This document shows, piece after piece, positions 1-6,878 of a DNA stretch of 13,913 bases. Location: contig CALALP010000021.1 in assembly GCA_937925515.1 (NCBI GenBank), positions 1-13,913 on the forward strand. The letters run 5' to 3'. The position numbers and the translations under genes are program-made. This DNA is from an uncultured Lachnoanaerobaculum sp. (GTDB taxonomy: Bacteria > Bacillota > Clostridia > Lachnospirales > Lachnospiraceae). Positions within the stretch are counted from its first letter, which is position 1; every line of letters starts with the position of its first letter. The notes under the pieces are model-generated. The model saw only the letters and a list, made by a program, of their open reading frames with translations. It did not search any database and was not told the origin of the DNA.

Positions 1-1
1 G

Positions 2-577
2 AAAAAAAGAAGTTTTAAAAATGATATAAGTAAACGTGAAAATATGTTATATGATGATGAAAAAAAAATATTTTGGGTAGATAATACCAAAGAAGGAGAA
101 ACTGCCTTTAATAATCAATGTGTAAACCCTGAATGCAGGTATCAAGGTAATAAAACACATGGAGCATCACACGACAAAGACGGAATAAATAAATCTCATA
201 CAGATACACCGTTATATTGTGAAAAATGTGGTGCATTGTTACCTAGACCTTGGGTTGAAGATAAAAAAACTGGTGAAAAGCGACTTATGAAAGGCTTTGT
301 CAGTGCATATAAGCGCATGAAATGGGATGAACCTGCTAGTACTTTAACACAAAACTTTCAATTTGCATGTTCTGATAATAAAATACACCCTAAGCAAAGT
401 CGTGTTCTTTCACTTTATGAAGGGTTGGTATTACAATCAATAACAAAGTATAATTTCTCCTTTGCTATTGATGGAAAGACCTGTTCCGATGGCTTAATAA
501 GGGATACAATAGGAGAGAGTGTACCACCACATGTTATAGATTTAATTTGCTCATACATAATCGAGTTATCTAAATAG
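2..577 (+). CDS. C-terminal part of a 5-methylcytosine DNA methyltransferase (5' partial)
   Basis: The frame is open to the window edge, so this is the C-terminal ~191 residues of a longer protein; the ATG at 44 is internal. The tail has the order expected of a C5-cytosine methyltransferase. A variable target-recognition region carries a zinc-ribbon-like Cys set (CVNPEC then CEKCG). A stretch with GFVSAYKRMKWDEPASTLT follows, then a motif IX-like QSRVLSLYEGLVLQSI and a motif X-like IRDTIGESVPPHVIDLI. The catalytic PC and ENV motifs would lie off the left edge. It converges on the controller/endonuclease pair at 605-1590, so it is most likely the protective methylase of that restriction-modification system. 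Assignment to m5C methyltransferases is by family motifs; the recognition sequence cannot be read from this fragment. Confidence 0.85.
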   Translation, partial: KKRSFKNDISKRENMLYDDEKKIFWVDNTKEGETAFNNQCVNPECRYQGNKTHGASHDKDGINKSHTDTPLYCEKCGALLPRPWVEDKKTGEKRLMKGFVSAYKRMKWDEPASTLTQNFQFACSDNKIHPKQSRVLSLYEGLVLQSITKYNFSFAIDGKTCSDGLIRDTIGESVPPHVIDLICSYIIELSK

Positions 578-603
578 AATAGGGAGCATTATGCCCCCTA
601 TTC
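577..603. terminator. Shared hairpin between convergent methylase and endonuclease genes
   Basis: GAATAGGG (577-584) pairs with CCCTATTC (596-603), and GCA/TGC pair inside a small loop with one A-C mismatch between. The hairpin overlaps the last base of the methylase TAG stop and ends two bases before the endonuclease stop codon. The + strand is followed only by the loose AT run attatttta, so termination may be modest; a symmetric stem can serve both directions. Confidence 0.6.
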
Positions 604-604
604 A

Positions 605-1372
605 TTATTTTACTCTATAGCCAATCCATTTTTTTCCTGCAAGCTTGTCGATATACGGCTCTGAATCTAACACCGCAATCCAACCAGCACACATTTTCTT
701 GACACCCAATGATGTCATAATGGAAACACTTGTTGTTCGTCCACCGTCAGATTTTGGCTGAACAATTTTACCCCAGTCGTCAATTGTTAAATCATTACGG
801 TAGAAACATGCAACAACAGTATGCACCTCATCAATAAAATCCCAAAATATAGATAATAAATTGTTTGTTTCTCTATGATGAGCTTTCCAATCAAAAGATA
901 TTACTTTGTTTATACGCTGTTCACCAATTAGTGGTTTAGGCATGACAGACGCAGGTGGCGTGCATCAACAAGTCGCTTTAACCTCTATTCCGTTATATTT
1001 AAATGGACTAAATAATGTTTTATCTTTAGGGTATTTTTTGCCCTCTACTTCAGTAAACAATGAACGGTAATAACTAAGGCGTTGAATGGTATTGGTACGC
1101 AATAAATCTGGATATCCATCTTGATGTAAATTTGAATGTAAGTTTCCCTCTGAAAAGCGTTCAACGCTTTTGGCAAAATACTCACCTACCATGCCACTGA
1201 GATTTCGCATTCCTAAAACTTCAAAAATGTTTATATCAAACTGCCTAGTTTGTTCATCAAGGATTCGGATTGCGTTGTTACAGAAATAGATTGCGTTAAG
1301 CAAATTTTCATTTGTAATAATCTTTTCACCCTCAATAACAATAATATTATTGTCATTAAATATGTAATCCAT
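605..1372 (-). pseudogene. Type II restriction endonuclease (PD-ExK), interrupted by an in-frame TGA
   Basis: Two open stretches, 965-1372 (135 aa) and 605-943 (112 aa), are in the same frame and separated only by one TGA (965-967) and eight open codons (CTPPASV then M). Read through, they make one protein of about 256 residues. The first half ends with a PD...ExK nuclease core: DGYPDLL, then about 45 residues later GIEVKATC. The second half opens with MPKPLIGEQRI, which reads naturally as a continuation after EVKAT. The start at 1372 has a perfect AGGAGG overlapping the stop of the controller gene, so the two are co-transcribed and probably coupled. Role, inferred: the cutting partner of the methylase at 2-577. 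The stop falls just after the catalytic Lys, so the short product should be inactive. A point nonsense mutation is the simplest reading; sequencing error or readthrough remain possible. Confidence 0.75.
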
Positions 1373-1383
1373 GCCGTTTCCTC

Positions 1384-1590
1384 CTAAATATCACGAAAAA
1401 AATCACTCAGTGTGCAATTTAATGCTATGACTATTTTTTCAAGATTTACTATTGAAACATTTCGTTTTCCATGTTCAACACTTGCTATATACGTCCTGTC
1501 CAAATCGGCTGCAAGGGCTAGCTTTTCTTGACTTAGTCCTGCACTTATTCTTAGTTCCTTTATTCGGTTGCCCACCTTTTGTCTTATCAT
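1384..1590 (-). CDS. Restriction-modification controller protein (C protein), XRE-family HTH
   Basis: A 68-residue single-domain helix-turn-helix protein. It has the helix 2-turn-helix 3 pattern LSQEKLALAADLDRTYIASVE at about residues 19-39, then HGKRNVSIVNLEKIVIALN. That tail is typical of C proteins such as those of the AhdI and PvuII systems, which are this size. C proteins bind as dimers to paired C-boxes upstream of their own gene, first activating and then repressing transcription of C and the endonuclease, so the methylase can act first. Here the gene directly precedes the endonuclease, whose RBS overlaps its TAG stop, and a C-box pair lies 41-66 bases upstream. The ATG at 1590 has a GAGGTG Shine-Dalgarno five bases upstream. 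High confidence for fold and role; autoregulation is inferred from the site. Confidence 0.88.
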   Translation of the reverse strand: MIRQKVGNRIKELRISAGLSQEKLALAADLDRTYIASVEHGKRNVSIVNLEKIVIALNCTLSDFFRDI

Positions 1591-1613
1591 ACATACACCT
1601 CACTATATGATAT

Positions 1614-1643
1614 AGTATAATTTTTCTGTAGACTTTAAATCAA
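1614..1643 (-). promoter_or_regulatory. Candidate promoter of the controller-endonuclease operon
   Basis: Minus-strand TTGATT (1643-1638) and TATACT (1619-1614) are 18 bp apart, with the -35 inside the proximal C-box. A start near 1607 would give a leader of about 17 bases containing the GAGGTG ribosome binding site. Confidence 0.55.
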
Positions 1644-1656
1644 CGGACTATACGTC
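1631..1656 (-). promoter_or_regulatory. Double C-box operator of the controller gene
   Basis: On the minus strand two 11-bp boxes, GACGTATAGTC (1656-1646) and GATTTAAAGTC (1641-1631), are separated by CGTT. Each approximates the C-box pattern GACT-nnn-AGTC, and the TAGTC-CGT centre resembles known C-protein operators. The proximal box overlaps the candidate -35, as expected where the second dimer represses. Confidence 0.75.
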
Positions 1657-1683
1657 ACGCTAGTTTGATTATCCCATATAATA

Positions 1684-1710
1684 TAAAAAAGCAGGTACTT
1701 ACACACCTGC
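1684..1710 (-). terminator. Rho-independent terminator of the TerD/VWA gene
   Basis: On the minus strand GCAGGT (1710-1705), an 8-base loop and ACCTGC (1696-1691) are followed directly by six T. It lies 15 bases past the TAA/TAG end of the 1726-3015 gene. Confidence 0.85.
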
Positions 1711-1725
1711 CTAAAATTTGAAAAT

Positions 1726-3015
1726 TTATTCCATTATTCTTTCACCTTGCAATACAGCACTAAATCTTCCTTGTAGCCCTCCTAGTCTTTTCACTTCCTT
1801 TAGCCACTTCGGAAATTCATTAAGTATTCTTGTGTATAACTCCACATTATCAATAGTATCAATATCATCAAGTACAAAGAAGTTTGCATTATCTACAACT
1901 CTACCTTTTAAATTATCAAGAGTATTTAAAATTCCATAGCCTCTTCCTCCACCTACTCCTATGAATTGCCAAAATATAGGATACTTTGCATTTTCAAATA
2001 TCATTTTCTTAACTTTACCTTCCTGTTCTGTTGCACCGTCTGTTATACAAAGTACAAATACAGGAAGTTTACTGTCTTTAAACTTATCCTCAATGAATTT
2101 AATAGGAGCTGCAAGATTTGTTCCACCACCTGATATTTTTCTTGCATCTCTCCAATTATCAGTAGCATTTTTATAGTTGTCTAATGTTACATTAGGCATG
2201 ACTGCCTCTTTAGTTCCAAAATATATAAAATCAAATTCCTCATTATCATCAAATTCCATAGCAAGTGGAACTACTTTGTTGACTACTCTTTGAACCATTC
2301 CACTAGTAAAATTTCTTCCCATACTTCCTGATATATCCATTAGTAGTACAACTTGTGCTTTTACATTTAAGAGATTATTTTTTTCAAGAGATATTTTTAA
2401 AGGTTTTGCAAGTGAAACAAGTTGAGGGGCTTTCTCCTCTAGTCTTTTTTCCAAAGATACCCTTTGAATACTTACTTCCTCCTGCTTTACAGTGTCTTCT
2501 TTTACCTCTTCTCCACCATAATAAGTAAGTAAATCAGCCAATCCTCCATTAAAGCCCCCTGAAATTGCACTGATTTTCCATTCTCCGTTTCTTCTGTAAA
2601 CTTCAAATAAAATTACTCCTTTTACTCGATTGAAATGTTCTCCTGTTATATTAAAAATAAATTCCTCATTTTGATATATCCTTACAGAAATAGTCTTTAA
2701 GTCTTTCATATAGGAATCTTTATCTATACTTAACGTAAATATAAGTCTGTCAATTTTACTAGGCAACTTGGATAGTTCTAGCTTATATATATTATATCTA
2801 GCACCTTGTATTTGCACTATTTCTCTATTTGGAGAGTTTAATTGATTATAAAAAACCATATATGAATCATCTGATAGCTTGCCATTCTTATCTAGTCCAA
2901 AACAACAAACATCATACTCTGCCTCTCCTAAAGCCTCAATTTTCACTGTTATTTTTTCATTAATGTTAAAATACTTAGAAATACCAACTCTAAAACCATT
3001 TTCAAGATATATCAT
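1726..3015 (-). CDS. TerD-domain and von Willebrand A (TerF-like) protein
   Basis: About 429 residues. The N-terminal ~175 residues look like a TerD/CABP (calcium-binding stress protein) domain: an Ig-like beta fold with IEALGEAEYDVCCFGLDKNGKLSDDSYMVFYNQ, and VILFEVYRRNGEWKISAI near its end. A charged linker (about 185-215) leads to a VWA domain with a complete metal-ion adhesion site: DISGSMG at about 227, GGGTNL at about 296 and CITDG at about 324. The start is the ATG at 3015, preceded by AGGGAG; an upstream ATG at 3063 lacks a ribosome binding site. TerD and VWA partners occur in tellurite and stress-response clusters of unknown mechanism. No other ter gene is visible here, and the gene has its own terminator. 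No signal peptide, so it is cytosolic. Confidence 0.85.
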   Translation of the reverse strand: MIYLENGFRVGISKYFNINEKITVKIEALGEAEYDVCCFGLDKNGKLSDDSYMVFYNQLNSPNREIVQIQGARYNIYKLELSKLPSKIDRLIFTLSIDKDSYMKDLKTISVRIYQNEEFIFNITGEHFNRVKGVILFEVYRRNGEWKISAISGGFNGGLADLLTYYGGEEVKEDTVKQEEVSIQRVSLEKRLEEKAPQLVSLAKPLKISLEKNNLLNVKAQVVLLMDISGSMGRNFTSGMVQRVVNKVVPLAMEFDDNEEFDFIYFGTKEAVMPNVTLDNYKNATDNWRDARKISGGGTNLAAPIKFIEDKFKDSKLPVFVLCITDGATEQEGKVKKMIFENAKYPIFWQFIGVGGGRGYGILNTLDNLKGRVVDNANFFVLDDIDTIDNVELYTRILNEFPKWLKEVKRLGGLQGRFSAVLQGERIME

Positions 3016-3113
3016 AGCAACTCCCTTTCTTTTAAATAGATTTATGTACTTATATTTTAACACAAAAACTAATTTTGTTATTATTAATTAGACAAAAGAT
3101 TATGTTTAATTTC

Positions 3114-3148
3114 AAAAAAAGGGGGTTGCCCTCGCCGACGGCAACCCC
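3114..3148 (-). terminator. Rho-independent terminator of the rpsF-ssb-rpsR operon
   Basis: Minus strand: GGGGTTGCC (3148-3140), a 9-base loop, GGCAACCCC (3130-3122), then C and seven T. The perfect GC-rich 9-bp stem makes this the strongest terminator in the window. Confidence 0.95.
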
Positions 3149-3192
3149 AACAATCTATTACATTTAAATTCTCTTATCTAATAACTTACTTA

Positions 3193-3462
3193 TTACTCAC
3201 AAACATAAGGTAATAATGCAATATGTCTTGCTCTCTTAATAGCAACTGTCAACTCTCTCTGATGTTTAGCACAAGTACCTGTTATACGGCGAGGAAGAAT
3301 CTTTCCTCTTTCAGATATAAATTTCTTTAAAAAAGCCACATCTTTATAGTCAATAGGCTTATTCTCATCAAAGCAATATCCACAAACTTTCTTTCTTCTT
3401 CGTAAGCCGTTATTAGGTCTTCTTCTATTATTATCAGTTCTATCTGTTCTGTTGAATGCCAT
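3193..3462 (-). CDS. rpsR: 30S ribosomal protein S18
   Basis: 89 residues with the S18 core: VCGYCFDENKPIDYKDVAFLKKFI, then ERGKILPRRITGTCAKHQRELTVAIKRARHIALLPY. It is a zinc-binding C+ form, with Cys27, Cys30, Cys64 and His67 placed as CxxC...CxxH. The Arg/Asn-rich N-terminal tail is typical. S18 binds S6 and 16S rRNA in the platform of the small subunit. It is the last gene of rpsF-ssb-rpsR, 36 bases after ssb, and is followed by a strong terminator. Confidence 0.98.
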   Translation of the reverse strand: MAFNRTDRTDNNRRRPNNGLRRRKKVCGYCFDENKPIDYKDVAFLKKFISERGKILPRRITGTCAKHQRELTVAIKRARHIALLPYVCE

Positions 3463-3498
3463 AATTAGTCCCCTTTCTAAATATTATTAATCTTGGAC

Positions 3499-3945
3499 TT
3501 AGTTAAATGGTAATCCCTCGTCTTCAACTCCGTCCGGAATATTCATAAAACCGTCTGTACTTGCAGCATTAGGTGTAGGTTTCGTTTCTGCACTATAACC
3601 GGAAGATGTACTTGCATTTTTGCTATCTGCAAATTCCTGATCTTCAACTATTACATCAGTAGTATAAACCTTTTGACCGTCTTTGTTGGTGTAACTTCCT
3701 GTTTGTATTCTACCTGAAACAAGCACTCTCATTCCCTGTCTAAAATACTTCTCGGCAAATTCTCCTGACTTATCAAATGCAACGCACTGTATAAAATCAG
3801 CAGTTTGTTCACCTGAATCAGACTGTCTTCTTACTCTTCTATCAACTGCTAAAGTATATCTGGCAATAGCCATAGAACGCTCACCTGTGGAATATCTGAC
3901 TTCCGGATCTCTTGTAAGTCTTCCCATTAATATAACTTTATTCAT
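3499..3945 (-). CDS. ssb: Single-stranded DNA-binding protein
   Basis: 148 residues. The OB fold occupies about residues 1-105 and starts MNKVILMGRLTRDPEVRYS, with DFIQCVAFDKSGEFAEKYFRQGMRVLVSGRIQTGSY typical of bacterial SSB. A Ser/Thr/Pro/Asn linker ends in the acidic tip DEGLPFN, matching the DDxIPF-type tail that recruits repair and replication partners. The start is the ATG at 3945; a longer reading from 3987 would overlap rpsF and adds non-SSB residues. The Shine-Dalgarno is weak (AAAGCGTGA), so translation may depend on coupling to rpsF, which ends 22 bases upstream. It has the standard position between rpsF and rpsR. Confidence 0.97.
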   Translation of the reverse strand: MNKVILMGRLTRDPEVRYSTGERSMAIARYTLAVDRRVRRQSDSGEQTADFIQCVAFDKSGEFAEKYFRQGMRVLVSGRIQTGSYTNKDGQKVYTTDVIVEDQEFADSKNASTSSGYSAETKPTPNAASTDGFMNIPDGVEDEGLPFN

Positions 3946-3967
3946 AAAATCACGCTTTCTTTCTTGT

Positions 3968-4261
3968 TTAAGCCTCTTGCTTAACAACCAAGTATCTGAA
4001 TACTGTTTCCATAATACGAATATGAGATTCTACTTCATTTGGACAATCTTGATTATCTGTTTCAAACTTTATGAAATAGTAGAAACCTTCTTTTTGCTTT
4101 TGAATTTCATAAGCAAATCTTTTTCTGCCCCAGTCATCAACGTTAGTTACAGTACCACCAAATCTAGTGATATAACCCTGTACTTTCTCGAGAGCAGCAT
4201 TTTTTGCCTCATCTTCAAGCTTACCGTTAAGCACGAGTGCTAATTCATATTTTCTAGTCAT
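3968..4261 (-). CDS. rpsF: 30S ribosomal protein S6
   Basis: 97 residues, the usual length. It begins MTRKYELALVLNG and has DDWGRKRFAYEIQKQKEGFYYFIKFE and IRIMETVFRYLVVK, diagnostic of the S6 ferredoxin-like fold. It partners S18 in the small subunit. The ATG at 4261 is preceded by AGGAGG with good spacing. It is first in the operon, under the promoter at 4332-4360. Confidence 0.98.
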   Translation of the reverse strand: MTRKYELALVLNGKLEDEAKNAALEKVQGYITRFGGTVTNVDDWGRKRFAYEIQKQKEGFYYFIKFETDNQDCPNEVESHIRIMETVFRYLVVKQEA

Positions 4262-4266
4262 CTTTT

Positions 4267-4330
4267 ACCTCCTTATGGTCTCCGACCTTTAGATTAATCT
4301 AAAAGTAAGGAATAGTGTATCACGGTTATT
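4267..4330 (-). promoter_or_regulatory. Structured leader of the rpsF operon, possible S6:S18 autoregulatory site
   Basis: The ~63-base leader holds a perfect 16-base palindrome, TTTAGATTAATCTAAA (4303-4288). Next to it is a short hairpin GGTC-GGA-GACC (4287-4277), just before the AGGAGG. Further 5', a GAATA...TATTC pair encloses ACCGTG. Many bacteria have an S6:S18-binding leader with a conserved CCG bulge in front of rpsF. The CCG here sits in a plausible loop, but I cannot confirm a match to that motif. Confidence 0.4.
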
Positions 4331-4331
4331 C

Positions 4332-4360
4332 ATTTTAACAGAATAATGTATATATTTCAA
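4332..4360 (-). promoter_or_regulatory. Sigma-A type promoter of rpsF-ssb-rpsR
   Basis: Minus-strand TTGAAA (4360-4355), exactly 17 bp, then TAAAAT (4337-4332): a near-consensus housekeeping promoter 71 bases before the rpsF start. Confidence 0.8.
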
Positions 4361-4379
4361 GCTAAATTTTCGACCGAAC

Positions 4380-4790
4380 TTATTTTCGGTTATTATTACT
4401 AGAAACTTGCCTTTGAATGTTTTTCTTGGCAGGAAACATTATCCTAAAAAATGATAATAAAAGAAATGCACTCCCTCCAATAATGTAATATAAATCATAG
4501 TCGCTTATTCTACCTGAAATCTCTATAATTCCCTTTACTATACAACCACTTACAAATATTGCAATGCTTGAATTAAAAAGTAAAAGAAATATTCTATCAA
4601 GTCCTTTTTTAGAAAACTTGCTTACTAAAAAAACTATAACTGCTGCAACAAGTAAAATCACAAACATATATCTCATATAAATAGAATGTTCTCCAAATGA
4701 AAACTTCTCATATATAAAATTAAATATAAACAAAAATAAGGCTATACCTATATAACTTATCAAGGTCTTTTTAGTGTCCGATGTAGACAA
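4380..4790 (-). CDS. Small integral membrane protein, unknown function
   Basis: 136 residues with four hydrophobic segments: about 10-27 (LISYIGIALFLFIFNFIY), 40-58 (MRYMFVILLVAAVIVFLV), 68-88 (IFLLLFNSSIAIFVSGCIV) and 100-117 (YYIIGGSAFLLLSFFRIMF). The C-terminus is short, basic and Asn-rich. No family is recognised. The likely start is a TTG at 4790, inside the end of the upstream phosphodiester glycosidase gene (20-base overlap), with AGAGGTGAG just upstream, which suggests translational coupling. It is the last gene of the GT2-GtrA / NAGPA operon, so a role in the same cell-envelope process is inferred from position only. Four helices in ~130 residues is also the size of GtrA-like flippases, but the sequence does not clearly match them. 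Confidence 0.7.
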   Translation of the reverse strand: MSTSDTKKTLISYIGIALFLFIFNFIYEKFSFGEHSIYMRYMFVILLVAAVIVFLVSKFSKKGLDRIFLLLFNSSIAIFVSGCIVKGIIEISGRISDYDLYYIIGGSAFLLLSFFRIMFPAKKNIQRQVSSNNNRK

Positions 4791-5817
4791 TATCGCTCAC
4801 CTCTCTTTCTGATATATTATGACCGTTTGTAGTAGGATTATTTACTATTTCATTATTAAAATACATTGTTGAAGAACCACCACCGTCTAAATTATAGGCT
4901 GTCTTAACATTATAACTTTTTAGAACCTCTGCAAGTTCATATAAAGAAAGTCCCTCACTCTCATAAGTTCTACCGTCTGACACAACAAGAATATAATGAT
5001 TATCCTCTATAATTCCGATTGCAGTACGAGGATTACTTCCCATTGCCTTAGCAACTTCTGTATTTTCAGAAATAGCTATCTCAGAATTTTCTATGAGTAC
5101 AGGTCCAAAAGCAAACAAGTTTACCACGTCTGAATCTACAAGTTCCTTTGCTGTTATCTCCGATTCATTTATTATTTCAAAATGACCGTCTGAATATATT
5201 GCTAAATCATCATAAGATGAATCTCCTCTTTTAGTATCACGATATATCACACCATTTTTTATAACATATCCCCTACTATTTGCACCATAATAATCCCCAT
5301 TTATAGCAAGTATCGCATTATTATTCTTTGCCATACCGGAAGTTTTTTGTACAACATTTGTACCAAAAGCATTGTTTGCAAGAGCAGTTTTTAAATATTT
5401 TGAAGATGTTAGTTTCACATCTGCCACATAAATAGTAGTGTTATATTTATTTATAGTTTCTATATTTATAGAAATGTTATCATCCTTATATGAGTTTTCA
5501 GTAGTATTTGAACTGTCTTCAGCATTAGAATCACTCTTACTCGTATCTTCATTTGCCAAGCCATTATCATTTTCCACTGCATCATCTTTTGAAACATTTT
5601 TCCATGAATATGTCTTTGTTTTCTCTTTAACATTTTCCACTGCATCCTTTTTAGCCTCTGAATTAGTTTTAACGGTTTCTGAAACAGTTTCTGCATAAGC
5701 TACATAGCCTTTAACCTCCGGTATTACAAATGTTTTTAAAAGTGCATAAGCATTTGCCCCTGTTAAAATAAGCCCAAAGCAAGCAGCATATACAAATGGT
5801 TTCTTAAATAAATTCAT
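4771..5817 (-). CDS. Secreted NAGPA-type phosphodiester glycosidase
   Basis: 348 residues. An N-terminal signal peptide or anchor (KKPFVYAACFGLILTGANAYALL) is followed by a Ser/Asn/Glu-rich low-complexity linker (about 40-112). The catalytic domain has the conserved blocks of the phosphodiester glycosidase/exopolysaccharide family named after mammalian NAGPA: INGDYYG at about 172, FAFGPVL at 236, NPRTAIG at 262, DGR at 281 and NLDGGGSSTM at 309. The family hydrolyses sugar-1-phosphodiesters. In bacteria it occurs with cell-wall or exopolysaccharide genes and would act outside the membrane. The start at 5817 has GAGGTG, 14 bases after the GT2-GtrA stop, and the end overlaps the small membrane gene. 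The substrate is unknown; a phosphate-linked surface glycan is inferred. Confidence 0.85.
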   Translation of the reverse strand: MNLFKKPFVYAACFGLILTGANAYALLKTFVIPEVKGYVAYAETVSETVKTNSEAKKDAVENVKEKTKTYSWKNVSKDDAVENDNGLANEDTSKSDSNAEDSSNTTENSYKDDNISINIETINKYNTTIYVADVKLTSSKYLKTALANNAFGTNVVQKTSGMAKNNNAILAINGDYYGANSRGYVIKNGVIYRDTKRGDSSYDDLAIYSDGHFEIINESEITAKELVDSDVVNLFAFGPVLIENSEIAISENTEVAKAMGSNPRTAIGIIEDNHYILVVSDGRTYESEGLSLYELAEVLKSYNVKTAYNLDGGGSSTMYFNNEIVNNPTTNGHNISEREVSDIVYIGH

Positions 5818-5831
5818 TTTTCACCTCATTA

Positions 5832-6878
5832 TTAATTATATTCATAACTCTTATTCACTCTATTATTTGCCGAAGTGAATATAAATCTTTTTTGACATAC
5901 ATAACTTACTAAGAATAAAATCATCTCTACAATAAGTTTTAGTAAATATAAATTTTTAAGTCCTAATCTATTGATAAATAACATTAACACTGAATTTATA
6001 GTAAGTATTAATGTCGCCAGCAAAGCGTACTTTGGTAAAGTAATACTGTTTTTTTCTTTATTTTTAAATACAAACTTCTTGTTAAAATTATAGTTAAATG
6101 TTGCACTTAGTATCCTTGCAAGTACATTTGAAAATAAAATCTTAGAAAATGTTGTTTTAAATACTAAAATAAAAGATATGTAAAGTAAGTAATCTATTAT
6201 AAAAGAAAGTATTGATACTAAAGCAAAACCCACCAAATCCTTATATATCAAGTATGAGTCCCTCAGCACATTGAAATGTGAAGAAGAATTATTGTCTATG
6301 TAAATAGTTTCTATCTCAACTTCTCTAATCCCAATCCCAACCGAGGCAGTAAGCATATTCATTTCATACTCATATCTATCGCCCTCTATATTTAACATAA
6401 AATCTAAGTTATTCGTGTGAAATGCTCTAAGCCCACATTGAGTATCACTCACATCAAGACCTGAAGTCAGTGCAAATACCTTTCTTGTGATTGTATTACC
6501 GATTTTACTTTTTAATGGAACTTTACCACTAAACTTTCTTACCCCTGTAATAAGATTTAGTTTGTTATTCTCGCTTTCATTTGCAACCTTTATTATATCT
6601 TCTACTTTATGCTGTCCGTCTGCATCTGCCGTTACAACAATGCCTATCTTTTTATTAGTTTTTAAATAATTAAAAGCAGTTTTTAATGCTACTCCCTTTC
6701 CCTTATTTATCTCATGTACAAGTAAAGTAGCATATTTTTTCACATCATTAAATACACTTTTATAACTACTTCCGTCATCTACAACAATAATTTCAAATTC
6801 ATCTAGTTCATATATATTTTTCAAAAGTTCAATTAATTTTTCATCAGGCTCATAAGCCGGTATAACCAAAAATTGCAT
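5832..6878 (-). CDS. GT2 glycosyltransferase fused to a GtrA-like membrane domain
   Basis: 348 residues. Residues 1-205 form a family 2 (GT-A) glycosyltransferase resembling dolichyl/polyprenyl-phosphate sugar synthases: LVIPAYEPD at the N-terminus, VVDDGSS at 32, NKGKGVALKTAF at 58, the metal-binding DADGQH at 85, and DTQCGLRAF at about 145. Residues about 215-335 contain four hydrophobic helices and KKFVFKNK / QKRFIFTSA, typical of GtrA-like proteins that help move lipid-linked sugars across the membrane. The fusion implies synthesis of a polyprenyl-phosphate sugar and its transfer outward. The ATG at 6878 has a strong AGGAGGTG, but both signals overlap a 16-bp hairpin (see 6872-6923). First gene of a three-gene operon with a NAGPA-type hydrolase and a small membrane protein. 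Confidence 0.88.
   Translation of the reverse strand: MQFLVIPAYEPDEKLIELLKNIYELDEFEIIVVDDGSSYKSVFNDVKKYATLLVHEINKGKGVALKTAFNYLKTNKKIGIVVTADADGQHKVEDIIKVANESENNKLNLITGVRKFSGKVPLKSKIGNTITRKVFALTSGLDVSDTQCGLRAFHTNNLDFMLNIEGDRYEYEMNMLTASVGIGIREVEIETIYIDNNSSSHFNVLRDSYLIYKDLVGFALVSILSFIIDYLLYISFILVFKTTFSKILFSNVLARILSATFNYNFNKKFVFKNKEKNSITLPKYALLATLILTINSVLMLFINRLGLKNLYLLKLIVEMILFLVSYVCQKRFIFTSANNRVNKSYEYN

Noticed and set aside
965..967. TGA as selenocysteine or recoded glycine/tryptophan in the endonuclease
   Set aside because: The codon lies between two Cys codons, which is suggestive, but restriction enzymes are not known selenoproteins and I see no SECIS-like hairpin I could defend. The other genes show no internal TGA, so a changed genetic code is unlikely.
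1718..2176. Short + strand frames opposite the TerD/VWA gene
   Set aside because: Shadows of a clear coding gene on the other strand; no start signals or family resemblance.
3061..3113. Possible promoter and ACAAAA/TTTTGT repeat upstream of the TerD/VWA gene
   Set aside because: A TAAAAT is present near 3054-3059, but no acceptable -35 lies 16-18 bp upstream and the 6-bp repeat is expected by chance in such AT-rich DNA.
3887..4243. 118-residue open frame on the + strand opposite rpsF and ssb
   Set aside because: It runs antisense through two certain conserved genes, has no ribosome binding site and encodes hydrophobic Phe/Ser-rich sequence typical of AT-rich antisense frames.
5438..5698. 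Open frames overlapping the linker of the phosphodiester glycosidase gene on both strands
   Set aside because: They come from the low-complexity Ser/Asn/Glu-rich codons of the real gene and have no independent support.
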